A stretch of 64,000 nt of DNA from an uncultured Pelagibacteraceae bacterium (GTDB lineage Bacteria > Pseudomonadota > Alphaproteobacteria > Pelagibacterales > Pelagibacteraceae). The notes beneath the pieces were generated by a model. The model saw nothing but the letters and a program-made list of their open reading frames with translations. It was not told where the DNA came from and did no database searches. Of the stretch, positions 8,657-17,809 are shown piece by piece; position 1 is the stretch's first letter; each line of letters opens with the position of its first letter. Both the position numbers and the translations under genes were made by a program. The DNA lies in NCBI GenBank assembly GCA_902537555.1, contig CACBBR010000003.1, positions 40,309 to 104,308 on the forward strand, given 5' to 3'.

Positions 8657-9730
8657 TTATAATCTAACTCCTGCTCCTTTTAAAAATTTTGCTTTTTCAT
8701 CAAGCGGTAGTCTTGGACTTGCTGCTAAATTTAAATTATCAAATTTTTTTACTTTATATTTTTCAAGACCAACAAGTGCAATCATAGCTGCATTATCACC
8801 ACATAATTCTGGTTCAGGGAAAATTGGTCTAAAATTATTATTCTTACATAATTTTATCAATTTTTTTCTTATTCCTATATTAGCTGCAACACCTCCTGCG
8901 ATTATAAAAGCTCTATCTTTCTTTCTGCTGTTTTTTTTGAACTCATCAAATGCTACTTGTGTTTTAACTTCTAAAATTTCTTCAATTGTTTTTTGAAAAG
9001 ATGCTGCAAGATCATATTTCTCTTGCTTTGATCTTATAGAGCTTGATATCCTTAAAATTGCTGTTTTAAGACCTGCAAAAGATAGGTTGCATCCTCCTTT
9101 ATTAATAATTGGTTTTGGAAGTTTAAATTTATTTGCATCTCCCTGCTTAGCAAAACCTTCTAACTTTGGTCCTCCTGGAAAATCAATTCCTAAAAGTTTT
9201 GCGGCTTTGTCGAATGCTTCTCCTAATGCGTCATCAATTGTTGTTCCTAATCTTTTGTATTTTCCAAGCCCATTCACACTAAGATATTGAGTATGCCCAC
9301 CCGAAATTAATAATAATAAATATGGAAAATCTAACTTTGTGTTAAGTCTTGGACTTAAAGCATGTCCTTCAAGATGGTTTACACCAATAAAAGGTATATT
9401 TAAGCTTGCAGATAAAGCTTTACCAAAATTTAAACCAATAGTTAGACAAACAATTAAACCTGGGCCAAATGTTGCAGCAATTGCAGAAACATCTTTTAAA
9501 TTTACACCACTTTCAGTAATTGCCTTTTTTGCAATTAAATCGATTTTTTCAACATGAGACCGTGCTGCAAGCTCAGGAACTACACCTCCGAATTCTTTAT
9601 GAATATCAAATTGACTTGAAACCACGTTAGATAATATTTTTATCTTACCATTTTTATCTTCTTCTATGATTGACACAGCGGTTTCATCGCAACTTGTCTC
9701 AATTCCTAGGATTATTTTTTTTTCATTCAT
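8657..9730 (-). CDS. tsaD: tRNA N6-adenosine threonylcarbamoyltransferase TsaD
   Basis: This transfers the threonylcarbamoyl group to A37 of ANN-decoding tRNAs, working with TsaB, TsaC and TsaE. Motifs include ILGIETSCDETAVSI near residues 7-21, the metal-binding HLEGH at 119-123, LLISGGHTQYL near 140-150 and the ATPase-fold segment FIIAGGVAANIGIRKKL. The 357 residues match the usual length. The start lies 54 nt from the divergent hemC, the classic alphaproteobacterial tsaD-hemC arrangement. The intervening 9731-9784 is simple AT-rich sequence that must hold both promoters; I see no clear boxes in it. Confidence 0.96.
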   Translation of the reverse strand: MNEKKIILGIETSCDETAVSIIEEDKNGKIKILSNVVSSQFDIHKEFGGVVPELAARSHVEKIDLIAKKAITESGVNLKDVSAIAATFGPGLIVCLTIGLNFGKALSASLNIPFIGVNHLEGHALSPRLNTKLDFPYLLLLISGGHTQYLSVNGLGKYKRLGTTIDDALGEAFDKAAKLLGIDFPGGPKLEGFAKQGDANKFKLPKPIINKGGCNLSFAGLKTAILRISSSIRSKQEKYDLAASFQKTIEEILEVKTQVAFDEFKKNSRKKDRAFIIAGGVAANIGIRKKLIKLCKNNNFRPIFPEPELCGDNAAMIALVGLEKYKVKKFDNLNLAASPRLPLDEKAKFLKGAGVRL

Positions 9731-9784
9731 AAATATTTATAATTAATACAATTAATCTATAAGAATGTAATAAAAATAAGAATT

Positions 9785-10696
9785 ATGAAAAGAGATAAAT
9801 TTATTATTGGAACTCGCGGAAGTAAGTTAGCTCTAATTTATACTGAAAAAGTGACTAAGTTTCTTAAAAAAGTTTCATCAACTCACATTGAAATAAAACA
9901 AATACTAACAAGTGGAGATGAAAATCAAAATGATAGGTTGTCAAATATTGGGGGGAAAGGTTTATTTTCAAAAAAAATTGAAAAAGAGCTAATTAATCAT
10001 AAAATAGATATAGCAGTTCATGCTTTAAAAGATATGCCAACAATTGAAACAGAGGGTTTGATAACAAATTTTTATTTAAAAAGAAATTCACCTAATGAAA
10101 TATTTATTAGCAATAATAATATCAAGTTCCAGGATCTCAAACCAAATTCAATTATTGGGACTTCTTCATATAGAAGAGAATATCAACTCCAAAGTATTAG
10201 ATCAGATCTTAATTATAAATTAATAAGAGGTAACGTGGATACTAGGATCAAAAAGTTAGAGAATGGAGATTACGATGCAATTTTACTCTCTAAAGCTGGT
10301 ATTGAGGCTTTGGGACTAGATAATAAGATTACTCAGGAATTTAATACAGAGGAACTTATACCATGTGCCGGGCAAGGAATTATCGCAATACAATGTAGAG
10401 AAAATGATCAAGAAATAATAAATATTTTGGAAAAAATTAACGATAATCAGTCGAGAATAATTGCTAATGCAGAAAGGAATGTTTTGAAAATTCTTGAGGG
10501 CGATTGTGATACAGCAGTTGGTGTCTATGCAAAAATTATCAAAGATATTGTAAATATTAAGGCAGAACTTTTTTCAGTTGATGGCAAACAGAGATTTTAT
10601 GTTGATGAAAGTGAAAATGAAAAAATGATTAATGATTTAAGTATTAAGATTGGAGAAAAATTAAAATCAGATTCAAAAGGATCATACAAAAGGTAG
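9785..10696 (+). CDS. hemC: Porphobilinogen deaminase (hydroxymethylbilane synthase)
   Basis: This joins four porphobilinogen units into hydroxymethylbilane for heme synthesis. The N-terminal IIGTRGSKLALIYTEKV, the loop GGKGLFSKKIEKELI near residues 57-70, AVHALKDMP near 78-85 and RRGNVDTR-type region LIRGNVDTRIKKLENGDYDA are all present. Cys241 in LEGDCDTAVG is the expected attachment site of the dipyrromethane cofactor. At 303 residues it is full length. hemD begins 1 nt after its stop, forming a heme-synthesis pair. Confidence 0.96.
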   Translation: MKRDKFIIGTRGSKLALIYTEKVTKFLKKVSSTHIEIKQILTSGDENQNDRLSNIGGKGLFSKKIEKELINHKIDIAVHALKDMPTIETEGLITNFYLKRNSPNEIFISNNNIKFQDLKPNSIIGTSSYRREYQLQSIRSDLNYKLIRGNVDTRIKKLENGDYDAILLSKAGIEALGLDNKITQEFNTEELIPCAGQGIIAIQCRENDQEIINILEKINDNQSRIIANAERNVLKILEGDCDTAVGVYAKIIKDIVNIKAELFSVDGKQRFYVDESENEKMINDLSIKIGEKLKSDSKGSYKR

Positions 10697-10697
10697 A

Positions 10698-11396
10698 ATG
10701 CATATTTTATTAACAAGACCACTAGAAGATAGTAAAGAATTAATATTAAGATTTAGTTCTCTGGGGCATAATGTTTCTCATTTACCTGTAATAAAAATTG
10801 AACCAATTAAATACGATGAACCTGATTATAGCCAATTTAAGGGAGTAATATTTACCAGTTCCAATGCAATAAAGAATTTAGATTTAACTAAAGTTGATAA
10901 AAAAATTGAATGTTATTGTGTTGGTTCTGCAACAGAAAAAGTTGCAAAGTTAAATGGTTTTCAAAATATTATCTCTGCAGAAGGAAACGTAAATAATTTG
11001 AAAGAACTAATATTACAAAACTTTGATCCAAAAAATGGATCACTTCTTTACGTAAGTGGAGAAGTAGTTTCCAGTAGGTTAGATAAAGATCTTATTGCAG
11101 AGGGTTATTCTTTAAAAAGATTGATAAACTATACAGTTTCTTCAACTCTAGAAATAAAAGAGGAATTCAGAGCAGAATTAAAAAAGTCAATTCCTGATAT
11201 AATTTATGTTTACTCAGAAAATAGTGCTAAGAGTTTATTAAATTTACTTAAAAAATATGACCTTTTAGATAGTTGGATGGATACTAATTTGATGTGTATG
11301 GGTGAAAAATCATCATCAATTTTAAATGAGATCAAGTGGAAAAAAATTTTTCTATTTAATCCTGGTGAAGAAGAGTTTTTGCTATATAAAATTTAG
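10698..11396 (+). CDS. hemD: Uroporphyrinogen-III synthase
   Basis: This cyclises hydroxymethylbilane to uroporphyrinogen III. The family is poorly conserved, but the start MHILLTRPLEDSKELILRF, the central FTSSNAIKNL (near residues 51-60), CVGSATEKVAKLNGF near 74-88 and the late IYVYSENSAKSLLNLL are characteristic. The call is strengthened by its position directly behind hemC. Its 232 residues match the single-domain form. The downstream mscS gene starts 2 nt after the stop, so all of hemC-hemD-mscS-yggT-folD may be one transcript. Confidence 0.9.
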   Translation: MHILLTRPLEDSKELILRFSSLGHNVSHLPVIKIEPIKYDEPDYSQFKGVIFTSSNAIKNLDLTKVDKKIECYCVGSATEKVAKLNGFQNIISAEGNVNNLKELILQNFDPKNGSLLYVSGEVVSSRLDKDLIAEGYSLKRLINYTVSSTLEIKEEFRAELKKSIPDIIYVYSENSAKSLLNLLKKYDLLDSWMDTNLMCMGEKSSSILNEIKWKKIFLFNPGEEEFLLYKI

Positions 11397-11398
11397 CC

Positions 11399-12484
11399 AT
11401 GGATGTTTTTGATAATTTTACAGGACTTTTTCTATCAGTTTGGGAAAAAGGAATATTGGGTGTTAACTTTGTAGAGATCTTAATAGGTCTTGGGATATTC
11501 TTTATATTCCTAGTTTTTAGAGGCTTGATCAGTAAGTTAGTAATAAGAAAATTAGAATTAATTTCAAAAAGAACCACCAATAAACTTGATGATACTTTTG
11601 TTAAGGCAATGGAGGGACCAGCAAGATTCCTTCCAATTGTTTTAGGGGTATTTTTTGCGAGTTATTATATGTCTTTTTCAGAAGACACCAGATTATTTTT
11701 AGATAATGTAAATAGAACTTTAATTACAATTCTACTATTTTGGATTATCCATCAGATAATTGAGCCAATCTCTTACATTCTTAGCGGTTTTGATAAAATT
11801 TTAACTAGAGAACTAATCGGTTGGATAATTAAATCACTTAAAATTTTAATTTTAATTTTAGGTGCTGCAGCAGTTTTAGAATTATGGGGAATAAAAATTG
11901 GTCCGATAATAGCTGGGCTAGGTTTATTTGGTGTTGCAGTTGCATTAGGAGCGCAAGATTTATTTAAAAATTTAATTTCAGGAATTTTAGTCCTTGTAGA
12001 GAAAAGATTTAAGATGGGTGATTGGATTGAAGTTGAGGGAATAATTGAAGGTGTAGTAGAAAAAATAGGTTTTAGATCAACCGTAATAAGAAAATTTGAT
12101 AAATCTTTAGCTATTATTCCCAATTTTCAGTTTGCAGAAAATGCTGTTATAAATAAAAGTCAAATAACTAATTGGAGAATTAGTTGGACGATAACTCTCC
12201 AATACGACTCAACGGTAGAACAATTAAAAACTATTAGAAATGACATAGAGAATTTTATTAATCATTCAGAAGATTATGATACTGCTGTTGGAGTATCAGT
12301 AAGAGTTGATAAATTTTCTGATAGTTCAATAGATATGTATGTGAGATGTTACACAAAAACAAATAGTTGGAGCGAAATGTTATTAGTAAAGGAAAGACTT
12401 GCAATTAAGATTAAAGAAATTGTAGAGGGTAACAAAGCCTCTTTTGCTTTCCCAAGTACGTCTATTTATGTAGAAAAGAAATGA
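11399..12484 (+). CDS. Small-conductance mechanosensitive channel, MscS family
   Basis: A 361-residue inner-membrane channel that opens under membrane tension. Hydrophobic helices occupy roughly residues 15-45, 70-90, 95-120 and 135-165. They are followed by the pore-lining TM3 (GPIIAGLGLFGVAVALGAQD) and the beta domain with FKMGDWIEVEGIIEGVVEKI and FRSTVIRKFDKSLAIIPN. That order is diagnostic of MscS_TM plus the C-terminal domain. Its stop overlaps the yggT start (ATGA), which suggests coupling. The role in a marine cell of stable salinity is probably osmotic safety release. Confidence 0.93.
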   Translation: MDVFDNFTGLFLSVWEKGILGVNFVEILIGLGIFFIFLVFRGLISKLVIRKLELISKRTTNKLDDTFVKAMEGPARFLPIVLGVFFASYYMSFSEDTRLFLDNVNRTLITILLFWIIHQIIEPISYILSGFDKILTRELIGWIIKSLKILILILGAAAVLELWGIKIGPIIAGLGLFGVAVALGAQDLFKNLISGILVLVEKRFKMGDWIEVEGIIEGVVEKIGFRSTVIRKFDKSLAIIPNFQFAENAVINKSQITNWRISWTITLQYDSTVEQLKTIRNDIENFINHSEDYDTAVGVSVRVDKFSDSSIDMYVRCYTKTNSWSEMLLVKERLAIKIKEIVEGNKASFAFPSTSIYVEKK

Positions 12485-12771
12485 TAGCTATATTTTATTT
12501 AGTTCTCCAACTTTTGAAATTATATTCATATGTTGTGATAGCCAACGTTGTTATTAGCTGGTTAATAGCTTTTAATGTCTTAAATACATCGAATAGATTT
12601 GTTTATTCAATTTTAGAATTTACCTATAAGCTCACCGATCCAATTCTCAACAAAATCAGGGGTTTTTTACCTAGCCTTGGTGCTTTTGATATATCGCCAA
12701 TAATTCTTCTTTTGTTGATATGGTTTATAGAAATGTGTATGAAACTCTACATAGCACCACTAATTTTTTAG
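12481..12771 (+). CDS. YggT family membrane protein
   Basis: A 96-residue protein with two to three membrane segments and the YggT signature near residues 51-66: KLTDPILNKIRGFLPSLGAF followed by DISPIILLLLIWF. YggT proteins are small integral membrane proteins; related plant proteins act in thylakoid cytochrome assembly and bacterial ones have been tied to osmotic tolerance. The 4-nt overlap with the mechanosensitive channel gene fits an osmotic link. folD follows 4 nt downstream. Confidence 0.9.
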   Translation: MIAIFYLVLQLLKLYSYVVIANVVISWLIAFNVLNTSNRFVYSILEFTYKLTDPILNKIRGFLPSLGAFDISPIILLLLIWFIEMCMKLYIAPLIF

Positions 12772-12775
12772 TATC

Positions 12776-13624
12776 ATGATTTTAATTGACGGAAAAAAAC
12801 AATCAGCTGAACTAAGAGAAGAACTAAAACAAGAAGTTGAGGTTTTAAAACAGAAATACAATAAAGTTCCAGGTCTTACAGTAATTTTAATTGGAGACTT
12901 AGCCCCAAGCCAAATTTATGTGAGAAATAAAGAAAAATCAGCAAAACAAGTTGGTTTGAAATCAGAAGTTATAAAATATCCAGATACAGTAGATGAAAAA
13001 ACTGTTTTAAATAAAATAGAGGAACTTAATAAGGATGAAACAGTCTCAGGAATTTTAGTTCAATTACCATTGCCCAAACATATCAACAAGCAACATGTTA
13101 TTGAAACTATCTCACCACACAAGGATGTAGATGGTTTACATCCAATGAATGTGGGCAATCTATCATCTGGATATCAAGGATCAATTCCTTGTACACCACT
13201 TGGATGTTATTACTTATTAAAAAAAATTGAACCCAACCTAACAGGAAAAAAAGCCGTCATGATTGGTAGATCAAATCTAAATGGAAAAGCTATGGCGCAG
13301 CTTTTACTTCAAGAAGATTGTACTGTAACGATTACTCATTCAAAAACTAAAGATCTTCAGCATGAGTGCTTAGAGGCAGATGTGATTGTTGCAGCAGTTG
13401 GAATTCCTGAACTTATAAAGGGAGATTGGGTAAAAAAAGATGCAATAGTTATAGATGTTGGAATAAATAAAACAGAAAATGGTATAGTGGGTGATGTAAA
13501 TTTTGAAGAAGTTTCAAAAGTTGCAAAAGCTTTAACGCCAGTTCCAGGTGGCGTTGGACCTATGACAATTGCATGTCTTTTAAAAAATACAATTGAGTGT
13601 TTCAAAAGGTCGTTAATTAATTAA
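12776..13624 (+). CDS. folD: Methylenetetrahydrofolate dehydrogenase/cyclohydrolase FolD
   Basis: A bifunctional one-carbon enzyme interconverting 5,10-methylene-THF and 10-formyl-THF with NADP. Signature segments are YVRNKEKSAKQVGL near residues 50-63, VQLPLPKHINKQ near 95-106, KDVDGLHPMNVGNL near 117-130, the NADP loop GRSNLNGKAMAQLL near 163-176 and the C-terminal PVPGGVGPMTIACLL. At 282 residues it is the usual length. One-carbon flow is relevant here because DmdA in this window yields methyl-THF. Confidence 0.96.
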   Translation: MILIDGKKQSAELREELKQEVEVLKQKYNKVPGLTVILIGDLAPSQIYVRNKEKSAKQVGLKSEVIKYPDTVDEKTVLNKIEELNKDETVSGILVQLPLPKHINKQHVIETISPHKDVDGLHPMNVGNLSSGYQGSIPCTPLGCYYLLKKIEPNLTGKKAVMIGRSNLNGKAMAQLLLQEDCTVTITHSKTKDLQHECLEADVIVAAVGIPELIKGDWVKKDAIVIDVGINKTENGIVGDVNFEEVSKVAKALTPVPGGVGPMTIACLLKNTIECFKRSLIN

Positions 13625-13630
13625 AGATAA

Positions 13631-14689
13631 TTGCCAAAGTTATCAATTTTAATTCTTATTTTTTTTATCTATAATTCTTTATCATTAGCTATGGAAAAAA
13701 TACCTTATCATCACTTACCAGACGGTAGCTTCAGAAATCCAGAAGGCTCTCCGGAGAGAAATTCTAATTTCAAATGGTCCTTTAAAGTATTCAACAAAGA
13801 AAAGAAAAAACTTAATATGTCTGTTCCCGAAGATCATGTGGTTGATAAACAAAGAGTTCTTTCAAATTTAGAAAATTTAAAAAATGATGATTATGTTGGT
13901 TGGATTGGACATGCAACTTTCTTAATAAAGCTTGGAAATACAACAATTATAACTGATCCTGTCTTTTCAAAAAATGCAGGCCCACTAATGTTTGGTCCAA
14001 AAAGATATGTTAAAACGGCCCTAGATTTAAATGAAATTCCAAAGATAGACTTATTTTTTCTAACTCATAATCATTACGATCATCAAGATATGACTACAAT
14101 TAGAAGATTTCCTTTTAAGGATGCAAAAGTTTTACTTCCTCTAAAGCTTGGAAAGTATTTCACGCGAAATAGCTACAAAGATGTGAAGGAAATGGATTGG
14201 TATGATGAAATTAAAGTTAATGAAGACCTTAAAGTAACATTGCTACCAGCAGTTCACTGGTCAAAAAGAAGCTTAACAGATACAAATAAAACTTTATGGG
14301 GAAACTTTTTAATTGAGTACAAGGATAAAAAGATACTCTTTGCTTGTGACACTGGAGTTGGAAATATTTATAAAGAGTTAGGTGAAAAATATGGACCTAT
14401 TGATTTAACACTTATAAACATTGGGGCTTATAATTTTTATCCATTATCACCTAATAAAGATAAATCCTCTTACCATACCAACCCTGAAGAGGCTTTAAGT
14501 GTTGCAAGAGACCTTAAAAGTAAAAAAGTTTTAGGGATGCACTGGGGTACTTTTGTTTTATCTTTGGAGCCAATAATGGAGCCACCAGTTAGATTTAAAG
14601 ATAATGCAGAAAAATATGGTTTTAAAAAAGAAGAAGCAATTATTTTTAAAATTGGTGAATTTCAGTCTTTAAAAAGTTTAGGAATTTAA
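13631..14689 (+). CDS. Metallo-beta-lactamase-fold hydrolase, UlaG/NAPE-PLD-like
   Basis: A 352-residue protein whose start is a TTG codon. That choice gives a convincing signal peptide of about 20 residues (MPKLSILILIFFIYNSLSLA), so the mature protein is likely periplasmic. The next start, ATG at 13691, would lose it. The MBL metal motif HNHYDH is at 146-151, preceded by WIGHATFLIKLGNTTIITDP near 91-110. Further ligands appear in LLPAVHWS, FACDTGVG and MHWGTF. The layout matches the UlaG and N-acyl-phosphatidylethanolamine phospholipase D branch, so a phospholipid-type substrate is possible but unproven. It overlaps the convergent gene at 14686 by 4 nt. Confidence 0.82.
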   Translation: MPKLSILILIFFIYNSLSLAMEKIPYHHLPDGSFRNPEGSPERNSNFKWSFKVFNKEKKKLNMSVPEDHVVDKQRVLSNLENLKNDDYVGWIGHATFLIKLGNTTIITDPVFSKNAGPLMFGPKRYVKTALDLNEIPKIDLFFLTHNHYDHQDMTTIRRFPFKDAKVLLPLKLGKYFTRNSYKDVKEMDWYDEIKVNEDLKVTLLPAVHWSKRSLTDTNKTLWGNFLIEYKDKKILFACDTGVGNIYKELGEKYGPIDLTLINIGAYNFYPLSPNKDKSSYHTNPEEALSVARDLKSKKVLGMHWGTFVLSLEPIMEPPVRFKDNAEKYGFKKEEAIIFKIGEFQSLKSLGI

Positions 14690-14922
14690 CAACAGCCGCA
14701 AGTTTTTTTTGGCTTACTTTTTTCTTCTTTTAATAATTTTTCCTCAGCTTTTGCTATTTCTAGCTCTCTTGCACTTTCTTCTAAAGCAGTTTTTTCTTGC
14801 AATAGTTTGTTTTCAAAATATGCATAAAGAGAGTTAAAGCCTAGCTTAGAAGCTTTTTTTTCTTCGTAGTTTCTTCTTCCCTTTAAATTTTCAATTAATT
14901 CTAATATTTGTGGGTTCTGCAT
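14686..14922 (-). CDS. Small charged protein with C-terminal CGCC, unknown
   Basis: A 78-residue protein. Residues 14-70 are rich in Glu, Lys and Ala and should form a helix or coiled coil. The last residues, KPKKTCGCC, put three cysteines at the extreme C-terminus, which could bind a metal or act as a thiol site. There is no signal peptide or membrane segment. The first 20 residues (MQNPQILELIENLKGRRNYE) are more regular and may be the interaction part. I do not recognise the family. It lies 41 nt from the photolyase-like gene on the same strand. Confidence 0.72.
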   Translation of the reverse strand: MQNPQILELIENLKGRRNYEEKKASKLGFNSLYAYFENKLLQEKTALEESARELEIAKAEEKLLKEEKSKPKKTCGCC

Positions 14923-14963
14923 ATTATTTTTATCTCATAAATTAAAAAAATTTCAATTATAAT

Positions 14964-16106
14964 TTATTCAAGGTTTTCAACTATTTTAGGAATATATTTT
15001 TTAAAGTTAAAAAAACCTTTGTTACAAAACTTCCACGAATTTTGATCTAATTTCCTATAGAGAAACTCGATATTTTTTAGCGAATTTTGATTTATGTAAT
15101 CTAAATTTTCTCCAACAGTTGGATAAAGGCAGTAACAACTTTCTAAGTTTTTAATTTCGTATATATCAATAATCTCACAATTAATTGATTTTTCCTCTAA
15201 CCTTTTCTTTTGTTCCTCAATCAAACTTTCTTTAAAATTCACTACATTTTCACTGAGTTTAATATTTCTATTTTCATTTTTATTATTAATAAGAAGAATT
15301 TTTTTGAATTTTTGAATTGTATAGTCAGTGATTTCAAATGCTAAGTTGTTTTCAAAAACTAGTAAGTTTTTCTCTTCAATGTTTATCGGATTTTCAAAAG
15401 TTTTATGAAGGATAGTATAATTTTTATCACTTATTATTGGGGGTGCATTTTCGTTAAGTTTTATATTCTTAAATCTATTATTTGTAAATTTTTTAATGTT
15501 CCATTCACTTGCAAGATAATGTTTCCCTTGAGTTTGAATACCTGCAACCCAACGCCAGCCTAATGTATTAGATGCAGTATCACCATCGTACAAGTGTTGC
15601 ATAAAAAATTCAGCACCAAGTTGCCAAGGTAAGTCTAGTGTAAATATCCAAATGCTTGCAAACCACATTCTTGTATGATTATGCAAATAATTATAAGTCT
15701 TAAGTTCATTTACCCATTCATTGAAGCATTCAATTTCAGTGTTACCTTCAATGGCATTTAAATAACTTTTATTATCTTTAAACTCTTCTTTTATTCTTTT
15801 TAAATCCAATAAATAATCATCCCAAACTCCTGATCTAAGTTCCAACCAACCTTTCCAGTATGTTCGCCATAAAACTTCTTGAATAAATTTTTCGTTTTTT
15901 GAGAAGGAAAATTTTTCCAGCGACTTACTAATCACTTCTTTTTCATTAATCACCCCATGTGTAATATATGGTGATAGGCAAGATGTATTTGATCTTTTGT
16001 CAGGACCAAAATCAAAATTTCTTAATTTTGAATATTCTCCAAGACTATTTTTAATAAAATTATCTAAGTTCTCAATAGCCGAAGCTCTTGTAGTTTTAAA
16101 TTCCAT
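14964..16106 (-). CDS. Photolyase/cryptochrome FAD-domain protein lacking the N-terminal antenna domain
   Basis: A 380-residue protein that opens directly with the FAD-binding helical domain of photolyases. CLSPYITHGVI near residues 43-53, LWRTYWKGWLELR near 79-91, NHTRMWFASIWIF near 143-155 and LYDGDTASNTLGWRWVAG near 172-189 match the FAD pocket blocks. The usual N-terminal alpha/beta antenna domain is absent. Residues 240-380 instead form an unrecognised alpha/beta-like region beginning KNLLVFENNLAFEITD. I believe similar proteins exist in roseobacters. DNA repair has not been shown by anything here, and a light-sensing role is equally possible. It lies 5 nt from argG on the same strand. 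Confidence 0.8.
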   Translation of the reverse strand: MEFKTTRASAIENLDNFIKNSLGEYSKLRNFDFGPDKRSNTSCLSPYITHGVINEKEVISKSLEKFSFSKNEKFIQEVLWRTYWKGWLELRSGVWDDYLLDLKRIKEEFKDNKSYLNAIEGNTEIECFNEWVNELKTYNYLHNHTRMWFASIWIFTLDLPWQLGAEFFMQHLYDGDTASNTLGWRWVAGIQTQGKHYLASEWNIKKFTNNRFKNIKLNENAPPIISDKNYTILHKTFENPINIEEKNLLVFENNLAFEITDYTIQKFKKILLINNKNENRNIKLSENVVNFKESLIEEQKKRLEEKSINCEIIDIYEIKNLESCYCLYPTVGENLDYINQNSLKNIEFLYRKLDQNSWKFCNKGFFNFKKYIPKIVENLE

Positions 16107-16111
16107 TTTTT

Positions 16112-17296
16112 TTATCTTAATTTTCTTTTATGAAAGTTAATAAATCTCTCTACATTTGATTTATTAAAAGTTTTATTTTCTTCGAAAGAAACTTTTTTCA
16201 TTGAGTAAGCATTACTAGAAGTTTGTCTCGATTGAATTGTAACATTTCCCTTATAAAGTTTAAGTTTTACTAATCCATTTACTTTATTTCTATTTAAATC
16301 GACTATTTTTTGTAGTTTAAATCTTTCCTTTGAATACCAATAGCCATTGTAAACAAGCTCTGCATACCTTGGCATAACCTCATCTTTTTTATGCATTGTC
16401 TCTTTATCTAAAGTTACAGACTCGATTGCCCTGTGAGCCACAAGCAATAATGTTCCTCCAGGAGTTTCATAAACTCCTCTAGACTTTATTCCAATAAATC
16501 TATTCTCGACTAAATCCACTCTTCCTATTCCATTTCTTCCAGCTAATTGATTTAATTTATCCAAAACTTTTGCTGGAGATAATTTTTTTCCATTTAAACC
16601 AACAGGGTCACCATTTTTGTAATTAATAGTAATAAAGCTTGGTTTATTTGGAGCCTTTTCAGGAGATGTTGTTCTTTGAAAAATAAATTCAGGTGCAGAA
16701 TTTTTAGGATTTTCTAAAACTTTTCCCTCTGTTGAAGTATGAAATAAATTATCATCAACAGAGAAAGGTGGTGCACCTTTTTTATCTTTTGGAATGGGTA
16801 TTCCATGTTTTTTTGCATAATTGATTAGATCTGTTCTTGATTTTAATTTCCAAATTCTCCATGGCGCGATTATTTTAATTTTAGGACCAAAGTAATGATA
16901 TCCCAATTCAAATCTAACTTGATCATTTCCTTTTCCTGTCGAACCATGTGAGACAGCATAAGCATTAAATTTTTTAGCAACCCTGATTTGATCTTTTGCA
17001 ATCAGTGGTCTTGCAATAGATGTACCTAATAAATAAACACCCTCATAAAGAGCATGACCTCTTATCATAGGATATACATAATCTTTAACAAAAATATTTT
17101 TTAGATCTTGAATTATGATTTTTTTAACTCCCAATTTTTTTGCATTAATAATTATTTTTTTTCTATCCATTTCCTGCCCAACATCAGCAGTATATGCTAT
17201 AACTTCAGCATCATAATTTTCTTGAAGCCATTTAAGAATGATAGACGTATCCAAACCACCTGAATAGGCGAGTACAATCTTCTTTTGTTTTTTCAT
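16112..17296 (-). CDS. argG: Argininosuccinate synthase
   Basis: This condenses citrulline and aspartate with ATP in arginine synthesis. It has the PP-loop [15 protein letters not shown] near residues 10-24, [16 protein letters not shown] near 86-101, the segment [18 protein letters not shown] near 114-131 and [20 protein letters not shown] near 261-280. The 394 residues are a normal length. The start follows the upstream IalB-like gene with no gap. argH is not in the window. Confidence 0.97.
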   Translation of the reverse strand: MKKQKKIVLAYSGGLDTSIILKWLQENYDAEVIAYTADVGQEMDRKKIIINAKKLGVKKIIIQDLKNIFVKDYVYPMIRGHALYEGVYLLGTSIARPLIAKDQIRVAKKFNAYAVSHGSTGKGNDQVRFELGYHYFGPKIKIIAPWRIWKLKSRTDLINYAKKHGIPIPKDKKGAPPFSVDDNLFHTSTEGKVLENPKNSAPEFIFQRTTSPEKAPNKPSFITINYKNGDPVGLNGKKLSPAKVLDKLNQLAGRNGIGRVDLVENRFIGIKSRGVYETPGGTLLLVAHRAIESVTLDKETMHKKDEVMPRYAELVYNGYWYSKERFKLQKIVDLNRNKVNGLVKLKLYKGNVTIQSRQTSSNAYSMKKVSFEENKTFNKSNVERFINFHKRKLR

Positions 17297-17809
17297 TTAA
17301 GTGCAGCTTTTTTTTGCAGCGTTATAAGCTTTGGTAAAACCCATCAATGAATAGTCATCTGTAGTTCTTGTGCCACTTTGTTTATAGGCTGTTATCATCA
17401 GCCTTGAGGCCTTTTTCATTCTTTTAATAATTTTTTGCTCTGTTTTTCCACTTGAAATCCATGCAAATTTATTTTGTGGCAAGTCAAACTCAAATTTTGA
17501 TTTTCCAGATGTAGCTAATATTGCATTTTGAACATTAAAGTCATAACCAGAAGTTATGCTCACTTCATCTGAAATCTTATCCTCAGGTCTAAAGGAAACA
17601 AATAATCTTGCTTCTCTGTTGCTTGCCTTAGGAGACTGGCTTACTGGTATTGAATAAGCAAAACAGATTTTTCCAGTTTCATTAAAAACTGCAACAGCAT
17701 TCCAATCTTTAAAAGTACCTAACTTTGTTAAGTCTTCTGATTGGACAGATGAGATTATAAATACTGTTAATATAAGTGTTTTAAAAAATAATTTTTTAAT
17801 TATGGACAT
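17297..17809 (-). CDS. Invasion-associated locus B (IalB) family protein, secreted
   Basis: A 170-residue protein with an N-terminal signal peptide (about residues 1-24, ending VQSED). The rest matches the IalB pattern: FKDWNAVAV, a single Cys segment KICFAYSIPVSQSP, RLFVSFRPED, and the closing RTTDDYSLMGFTKAYNAAKK with a final Cys. The two cysteines could pair in the periplasm. The family is widespread in non-pathogenic alphaproteobacteria, so the name says nothing about invasion here. It overlaps the aldo/keto reductase gene by 10 nt and abuts argG. Confidence 0.82.
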   Translation of the reverse strand: MSIIKKLFFKTLILTVFIISSVQSEDLTKLGTFKDWNAVAVFNETGKICFAYSIPVSQSPKASNREARLFVSFRPEDKISDEVSITSGYDFNVQNAILATSGKSKFEFDLPQNKFAWISSGKTEQKIIKRMKKASRLMITAYKQSGTRTTDDYSLMGFTKAYNAAKKSCT

